DNA from: Balanoglossus misakiensis
Taxonomy: Eukaryota > Hemichordata
DNA length: 64,000 nt
NCBI GenBank assembly: GCA_040954595.2
Contig: CM082578.2
Coordinates: 2,666,001 to 2,730,000 of the forward strand
Direction of reading: 5' to 3'
The translations under genes and the position numbers were made by a program. The first letter of the stretch is position 1, and the number at the start of each line of letters is the position of its first letter. Under the pieces are notes generated by a model. It was not told where the DNA came from. It did no database searches and saw only the letters and a program-made list of their open reading frames with translations. Below are positions 57,352 to 64,000 of the stretch, piece after piece.

Positions 57352-57666
57352 ATGAGGTTGCTGTTTGTCGTATCTGCTCTGGTCATCGTGTATCGTGGCC
57401 TCGAAGCCGGGCATCCATTCCGTTCTCAGCCATGGGTTTGTTCCTCTGCCCAAATCACGGCTTACAACGACGCCATATACGATATTGTCTTAACGCACGG
57501 CGTGGAGCGTTTCGACGAGATCATGATGCTACCCGACATATTGGAAAATGAGGATCCGATTCACACGACCAGGTTTTTGAAAGTTGTCGGCAGTTACATC
57601 GGACCAACAAATACATTCCGAGCCGTGGACATTGTGATTGACAAGTTGGACACACTGACAAGCCTG
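57352..57666 (+). pseudogene. Secreted 8-cysteine family copy 4, exon 1 only
   Basis: The open exon gives 105 residues with a signal peptide and a CTG|GTAAAG donor matching the intact gene. The second conserved cysteine is arginine (GVERFDE). One leucine of the signal peptide is missing. Exons 2 and 3 are absent because the duplication arm ends at 57,878 and SLC22-derived DNA follows at once. Confidence 0.85.
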
Positions 57667-57877
57667 GTAAAGCAAAATAAGATCTTAAAAACACAATTAT
57701 GGATAATATTTTCCCAGGCATTCCTAACGAGTGTGGTGGAGTAATCGAAGACGAGTGCATAGTAACCAGACAAGTATATAATTTTAGCGATTGTATGTCT
57801 GATACTTGAAAGGCGAGGTGGTCAATATCGCATCGATGGCATTTCACAGACGAGTAGCCTAGCACTGGAAGATTCAA

Positions 57878-58995
57878 TGAATTAGTCATACCTGTAAGAA
57901 GAAATAATATGCAAACAATGGAAAACTGTCTCAGTTCTGTCATTGAAATGACTTGTAATTGATTACCTCATTCCCATAATCCATTGGGTGTATTTTATCG
58001 TCACTGAAATCATCATAAGAAGACTTGTTCCATCTTGCCATTTTCTCAAGTATTCTTCTTGCTTCCTCGTCATAACCTTTCTGTATTGACCATCGTGGCG
58101 ATTCTTCTATTATCCTAAATTGAATCAATGTTACACAGCCCTTGTTAACATTCTGAAAACCAACAGTCACCTGTAGCAGCAAGAAAGCGCGCGTGTTGTG
58201 GTTATCTTCTACGAATAAGAACCCAAAGCTTTGATATGACAACCCTATATCTGTTTACCTTTCCTGTTTATATACCCCTATAATAATTTAATATTGAACA
58301 CCTCTTGCCTGACCATGAGGGCCATAGCTGCTATGGCCCGAATATAGGCCAGACCATAGGTGTTTTATAATAAACCTCATGCACGTTGGTCACCTGACCG
58401 GTTTATATTTTTTCTGCTATTTCCCTAGGGATTCATAGTCGATTCAATTTTCCCATCACGTGACGGATTCTGGCGAATCACGACACAGTATTAGCATGAG
58501 GTATATTATAAATGAATTTATGAGGACATTGGCAGTGCACGTGTTAATATTCGATGTAACCACAATACTTACCAGTAGTAGGGAATATATATAAGACTGA
58601 GTAAGCTTATGGCCAGTTGTATTTTCCACCAGTCACCCTCTGCATACACGGAGATGCCCCCTGTTAATAAAGCGCCTAGAAGCATGCTAACATTACAAAT
58701 AACGATAGAGAGAGGTCTGTATGTACTGGAGACAAGTTCTGCAGCTGTGGGGAAAAACACGGGTTCAGTTATCACTACGGGGGATATGAGAGTATTTGGC
58801 GATAAATTCAATATCCCTCGCTATCGGTGAGAATCGAACGACACATCACTTTCCCCGCCATCAATGTGCGATAAATGTATTTTCTTAAATTACATCTGTG
58901 ATAAATAGAAATCTGGCTTCCAGTCGCTGAACAATATTTTCTCGCTATCTAATTGCGAGAAATAAAGTATTGTCACATTTGATGTGCGAGAATAT
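57878..58995 (-). repeat. Inverted partial duplication of the SLC22 gene, left arm
   Basis: Reverse complement of 62,249-63,153, including both exons and intron sequence. The left arm is about 210 bp longer because of an insertion near 58,283-58,510. That insertion contains the palindrome gggccatagctgctatggccc and looks MITE-like. Confidence 0.88.
57967..58744 (-). pseudogene. Inverted copy of SLC22 exons 4 and 5
   Basis: Exon 4' 58,744-58,573 and exon 5' 58,114-57,967, with splice sites kept and frames open. They are about 95% identical at protein level to the + strand gene; differences include ESPRWSIQ for ESPRWLIQ and KIHPMDYGNE for KIHPMDDGNE. No other exons of a transporter lie on this strand, so it is a gene fragment. 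Confidence 0.85.
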
Positions 58996-59633
58996 TCCAG
59001 CTGGAAGTGAGCTCTCTATCGAGCGATAGAGGGCGCCTCGAACGACTGTGTTCCAGTGAGGGCCTGTCATGTCAGAGCCCATGAAGTACGTTTGGGCTAG
59101 AATTCCTTGGAGACCCTCAACTGAACACCCCTTCAGTTAAGGGACCCTAATTGCTTTAAGAACATCAAAATATTTGTCAGGGAGTCATAGTGAGGTTTAA
59201 GTTTTTTGTGACAAGTATATATTATTTCCCCTGACAATAACCATGTATTTAGGAGGAGCCTGAATCTTTTGTTTGATCGATTAACTATAAGGATATTGCC
59301 TCATTTTCCGCTCGTTATCATTTCTACAACCATAATAACGTTATGAAATCTTGCAACTTTTGTGGGATTGTCACCAAAAAGTTTCCGATATGAAAGTTCT
59401 GCAATGAACACAGGAAGAGGTGGGTCGTGGGTTGGTTAGTTCGCGACTTTTTGTCCTTAGGTTAAATGGACGGCCGGGAGTATATAGTTACGAGTTGCTA
59501 TTCCCTCAAAATGACAATTGGATAAAACCGTGTTGTCGTTCCTTGTGGTAATTCAAACCAGTGACCATTTCCAATCGATGACAAGTGTCCAAAGTATGAT
59601 CACATCACGTCCTTCAAATTTAGGCTTGTTATT
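58996..59633. other. Upstream region of the SLC22 gene
   Basis: No exon recognised. A small palindrome lies at about 59,015-59,030 (tctatcgagcgataga). Confidence 0.4.
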
Positions 59634-59920
59634 AGACTTGCTCCAAGTCCATGGGCTTCGTTATTTCGTAATATATACATTTTAAAAAAATGTTCCGAGT
59701 CTCCCTATGTAATGTGTGTGTGTGGAGTAAAAAAAGTTCAGCGCGCGTGTCTAGGAAATGCGTAGGCCGAAACCATGAGCTCAGTCCCAAATTCGAAACT
59801 CGCCTCACTACCAGAATTAAACTCGCTCAAGCATGCACACAAAAAGTATTGAGATTATTTATAAAGACAAAAAATCACCGCAAACACACACAAAGCATTG
59901 AGATTCCAAAATTCCCCAAC
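59634..59920 (-). repeat. Dispersed repeat R1, copy 3
   Basis: Reverse orientation. It carries an extra insertion of about 80 bp near 59,660-59,750 relative to the other copies. It lies about 230 bp upstream of the SLC22 start codon. Confidence 0.7.
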
Positions 59921-60150
59921 CGACTAGCGGGCTAGTCTAGCTTGTCATGACAAGCATCACGACACAGCAACCAAAATAGTCATTATCATCACTCAAAACT
60001 GACAGGGCTTCATGTTTTTGTCAACCGATGACGAATCGATCTCGACAATATTACGATGTGCACCATCACCATCACCTCCACTCCGTTTATTCGTGATCAA
60101 AAGAAGCATGACTCCATGCAATGAAACGGCATAGGGCCTCAGTGTTCATC

Positions 60151-63100
60151 ATGGAATATGAGAGCATTGTGGGGAAAATTGGTGATTTTGGGAGGTTCCA
60201 ACAAATACAACTGTTCTTTATTCTTCTTTCCATGATTCCGTATTCAACATATTTTTTCGCAAATACGTTTTACTATGCGTCAACGGATTATTATTGTCGA
60301 ACACACGAAAACCAATTCTTCCAGATGGATTCCGTTTGGAAAAACTGCACCATTCCACTGAAAGAAGAAAGGGGAAAGCTGGTTTGGGATTCCTGCTTCA
60401 GATATCAGATGAACGGTACCACAATGTCGTCAGTTAACAGAACTTTCTCGTGTCCAGCGAATAGGAACTTTATCAGAGCGTGTGACGACGGTTGGGTGCA
60501 TGATAGATCATTGTTTTCAAATACACAAGTTATGCAGGTAAACATTTCAACTTTTCTACACTGATTCTGTATCAAAGCGAATTTTGAAATCGGCAGAAAC
60601 GTCTCATGATGTCACAGGCAATAATTAACAAGGACATTTTATCACGATCTAGCTTATTCGGTTTAGTGAAGCCAATGTTGCATACAACAAGTGGTTATGC
60701 GATATTTAAAAAAAAAAACTGCGGTTGATGGGGAATTCTATTTGGATCGCTTACATCTAGATAGAGTTGGTAACTCAGTTATGTAGAAACTTAAAAGAAT
60801 TCAGTGTATACCTGGAAGTACAACTGTATAGCTAGTTAGCATTTATTAACATTTTTGCCCATACTTTTGCGTACTTAGTTTGATTTAGTGTGTGATCAAG
60901 GATGGCAGAGACAGCTGTCTAAATCACTCGGTGGATTGGGTTTGATGATTGGCTCTGTTGTCTTTGGACAGCTTGCAGACGTGTAAGTAATAGTATCGTG
61001 TAACAGCCTTTAGCGGAAGGTGGTATTTATGCTCATTGTTATAGTAGTGGTCTGCATGGTTATCACATTCCGTGGCTTCACATGTAGAATTGTGAGAAAA
61101 CAGTGTTGAAAAATTGTCTTTTTCTTGAAATGTTCACTAAAGACCCGACCGAGAAGTATTAAATTGCATAAAGAAATAGAAAAAACTATAGCGTTATACA
61201 TGTAACAGTGTGACAAAATAATTGAGATTGAAACACCATTTTCTCTCTATTTCGTGATAAAACTTCATTGATACACAATATATATGACAATCGGGAAAAT
61301 GACATTCTAAATTTGGAGGTACTATAATTAAAGAACAACACTTTCCCTTACTGGGCATCTTTCTGGTGGGTTCATTCTTAAGTTGTTTTTTTTATGGACA
61401 GTGGCTGATAGATTCTTCCACGTTATATTTTGTAGGTATGGTAGAAAGGTGTGTTTATATACCAGCTACATTGCCGGAATCGTTTTGAATTTCATAATGA
61501 CATTTATAGTATCGTTCCCCTTGTTTGTAACTGTTCAGTTTGTTATGATTATACTGACCGCTTCAGGATGGAACGTTGCCACTGTACTAGGTGAGACAAC
61601 GGTCATTAAAGGGACAGGGTCTCTCTCTTCTTCCCCATTTTCCATTAATTATGTTTGATACATGGCATCATGTATGGTGTATATGAAGTAAATCAACGTT
61701 CGATCACACACAACTTCCATCCCACTTGTGTACACGAGTGAAAATCTCACCAAAATGAATAATCGGTCTCTACCATTTATTCATTTTGGCGAGGTTTTTT
61801 GCTCATAAATCCAACAAATGGGATGAAATGTGTGTGTTGTCAAACATTGATTCGCTATATATCCACATGTAGAATAACATAAACAGTGTCTTGTATCAAA
61901 CACAAATAACGGAAAAAGGCTACGAGAGAGAAACTTTGCCCCTTTAATACAATTTTACCATTTACTAGTATACATGTGATAAGAATATAGCGGGAATCTA
62001 CGCAGCGAATCGGATACATACTCGGATATCGAGACAATAACACTGTAATACTTGTTATAGATGCCATGTAGTTAATGGCATTGTTGTGAAAATACGGAAT
62101 ATGAGATGATAACTAATTGAATACTTGTGTAAACAATCAGAAACAATCTGCTGAAAAGGACTATTCCCCCAAATTACTGCAAGAAATATAGTTCCCATAA
62201 TCTCCACAGATGTGAACTAAACTTGGGGCTGTGACACAACCAAGAATATTCTCGCACATCAAATGTGACAATACTTTATTTCTCGCAAATAGATAGCGAG
62301 GAAATATTGTTCAGCGACTGGAAGCAAGATTTCTATTCATCGCAGATGTAGGCCTATTTTAAGAAAATACATTTCTCGCACATTTATGGCGGGGAAAGTG
62401 ATGTGCCGTTCGATTCTCACCGATAGCGAGGGATATTGCATTTATCGCCAAATTCTCTCATATCCCCCGTAGTGATAACTGAACCCGTGTTTTTCCCCAC
62501 AGCTGCAGAACTTGTCTCCAGTACATACAGACCTCTCTCTATCGCTATTTGTAATGTTGGCATGCTTCTAGGGGCTTTACTAACAGGGGGCATCTCCGTG
62601 TATGCAGGGGGAGACTGGTGGAAGATACAACTAGCCATAAGCTTACTCAGTCTTATATATATTCCCTACTACTGGTAAGTATTGTGGGTATTTCGCGAAT
62701 ATTAACAAATGCACTGCCAATGATCTCATAAATGAATATATAATATATTATTATAGGGATATATAAACAGGAAAGGTAAACAGAGAAAGCGGTTGTCATA
62801 TCGAAGTTTTGGGTTCTTATTCGTAGCAGATAACCACAACGTACACGCTTTCTTGCTGCTACAGGTTACTGTTGGTTTTCAGAATGTTAACAAGGGCTGT
62901 GTAACATTGATTCAATTTAGGATAATAGAAGAATCGCCACGATGGTTAATACAGAAAGGTTATGACGAAGAAGCAAAGAGAATACTTGAGAAAATGGCAA
63001 GATGGAACAAGTCTTCTTATGATGATTTCAGTGACGATAAAATACACCCAATGGATGATGGGAATGAGGTAATCAATTACAAGTCATTTCATTGACAGAA

Positions 63101-64000
63101 CTGTTATAGTTTTCCATTGTTTGCATATTATTTCTTCTTACATGTATGACTAGTTCTCTTGGTTGGACTCTGGTAACAATAAGGCAACTTTAACTCAATT
63201 TTGTCTGACCGCGGTCGCTCAACCGTGAGTCTGACCTTGGGTTGACATAATTCCCAAGAATAAAATTAGCATTTGTATACAGCAACTACATGTATATATG
63301 TGATAACGTAAAATCCAGATATTAAACGAAAATTAAGTCGTTTTGATCACACGGAAATCTTGTTACCGCTTTATAGGAAAGAGGTAAACAAAACCGGCCA
63401 CTGGTTGACATATTCCAAACACCTGGACTCCGTGCATGGGTCATTAACTTATGTTACAACGGGTAAGAAATCCATAGATCGTTGCAGATTTTATTTTCGG
63501 TTGAATTTAATGTGCCTTTTCATAGTCGATACCGCCTTTAAACGAACAGCAACACTCATGTGTGTATGGCCCTCTGAGTAACTTTGTTTAAATGGGGCAA
63601 TCTTGGTTTGCAAAGTAAATGATGGAAATAATGAAATCATAAAACAGAGACAAAAGTTTACACTTTGATGATAATGGTGTGCTTTATTGTTATTTGTTCT
63701 ATGCGGATTGTAGTACACCTTATCAGGCGTGAATGTCATAATACAGTTCAGGAGTTAACACAGAGAAACTCTTTTTAGTTATAACACTGAAGGGAATCAT
63801 TGAAGAGAGTGTAAAATGCACCAATAGCGGATCAAGGGACGCCATGAAAGTGTGTAAAGTGTGTGTGTGTGTGGGGGGAGAATTGGGCCTTGGCCGTCTA
63901 TCACTTCTTTTGCTACTTTTGTTGCACAACATGATATTCATCCGCCATACTTGTCTCCTAATTTTCATTGGCCCACAGGTTTGCCGACTTACTGATGTAT
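60151..64000 (+). CDS. SLC22-family organic ion transporter (5' seven exons; continues past window)
   Basis: Exons 60,151-60,537, 60,879-60,982, 61,436-61,590, 62,503-62,674, 62,921-63,068, 63,377-63,462 and 63,979 onward join in phase. The start chosen is the ATG at 60,151 (MEYESIVGKIGDFGRFQQIQ), which fits the usual SLC22 beginning; an in-frame ATG 30 bases upstream exists. TM1 is followed by the large extracellular loop with paired cysteines and sequons (NCT, NGT, NRT). Then come the FDLVCDQGW and GQLADVYGRK motifs, ELVSSTYRPLS, the IIEESPRWLIQKGYDEEAKRI loop signature and RPLVDIFQTPGLRAWVI. It belongs to the major facilitator superfamily at the plasma membrane; the substrate (cation, anion or carnitine) cannot be told. 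Intron 3 carries an M1 MITE. Confidence 0.88.
61606..61947. mobile_element. M1 MITE, copy f
   Basis: TTAA at 61,606-61,609 and 61,944-61,947, with the ends agggacagggtctctctc and its complement. A long inner hairpin around 'tattcattttggcgag' is present. Inserted in intron 3 of the SLC22 gene. Confidence 0.8.
62249..63153 (+). repeat. Inverted partial duplication of the SLC22 gene, right arm
   Basis: The arm inside the functional gene, exons 4 and 5. It forms an inverted pair with 57,878-58,995 around a centre of about 3.25 kb that includes exons 1-3. Confidence 0.88.

Larger units (their letters stand above)
48505..57878 (+). repeat. Large inverted duplication, arm 2 (3.3 kb, split by a 6.1-kb insertion)
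   Basis: 48,505-51,072 plus 57,166-57,878 equals the reverse complement of arm 1. The break at 51,072/57,166 falls within 'gccataaaat..attgtcatga', which is continuous in arm 1 near 25,686. The inserted DNA is the tandem array plus truncated LINE described below. Confidence 0.9.

Noticed and set aside
60059-60079. CAC/CAT run (caccatcaccatcacctcca) resembling a poly-histidine tag
   Set aside because: It lies upstream of the SLC22 start codon in untranslated DNA, and nothing around it looks like vector.

Overview
The window is eukaryotic. It has spliced genes with GT..AG introns, branch-point-like sequences and AATAAA-type 3' ends, a moderately AT-rich background, and a heavy and very mixed load of transposons. 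The recognisable host genes are animal genes: TMEM220, an SLC16-like transporter exon, the C-terminus of an Integrator subunit 1-like protein, TPR exons, and an SLC22 organic ion transporter. Together with a DIRS-type retrotransposon, jockey/CR1-group LINEs and many fold-back MITEs, this suggests a marine invertebrate, perhaps a deuterostome such as a hemichordate or amphioxus. The species cannot be named from the sequence. No bacterial features, rRNA, convincing tRNA or CRISPR were seen.

Layout. 0-2.2 kb: diverged dispersed repeats. 2.2-6.1 kb: a 165-bp tandem repeat, then a run of 15 near-identical exon-plus-intron units (72-129 bp exons, 79-bp introns) that looks like an amplified mini-exon gene. 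7.1-8.1 kb: a dead LINE. 8.5-11.3 kb: a complete TMEM220 gene. 13.1 kb: a lone first exon of an SLC16-like transporter. 14.9-17.3 kb: a G-rich palindromic repeat with a 633-bp MITE inside. 17.5-21.8 kb: a tyrosine-recombinase (DIRS-like) retrotransposon with a well-phased -1 slippery site. 22.1-22.9 kb: the last two exons of an INTS1-like gene.

23.9-58 kb is organised around a small family of secreted proteins (8 cysteines in the intact member) whose coding and flanking DNA forms a 3.3-kb inverted duplication. One arm (24.97-39.05 kb) is split by a 10.8-kb element with 1.5-kb terminal inverted repeats and a 4-bp TACC target duplication. The other arm (48.5-57.9 kb) keeps the empty site, but is itself split by 6.1 kb of tandem repeats plus a truncated LINE. 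Only the gene at 23.9-25.5 kb is intact; three other copies are broken. Between the arms lie the 3' exons of a TPR protein gene and a near full-length LINE (42.1-46.3 kb).

58-64 kb: an SLC22-family transporter gene on the + strand runs off the right edge. A partial inverted copy of its exons 4-5 abuts the end of the secreted-protein duplication. The dominant theme is recent inverted duplication, nested transposition and gene truncation. Host genes do not form a functional cluster.
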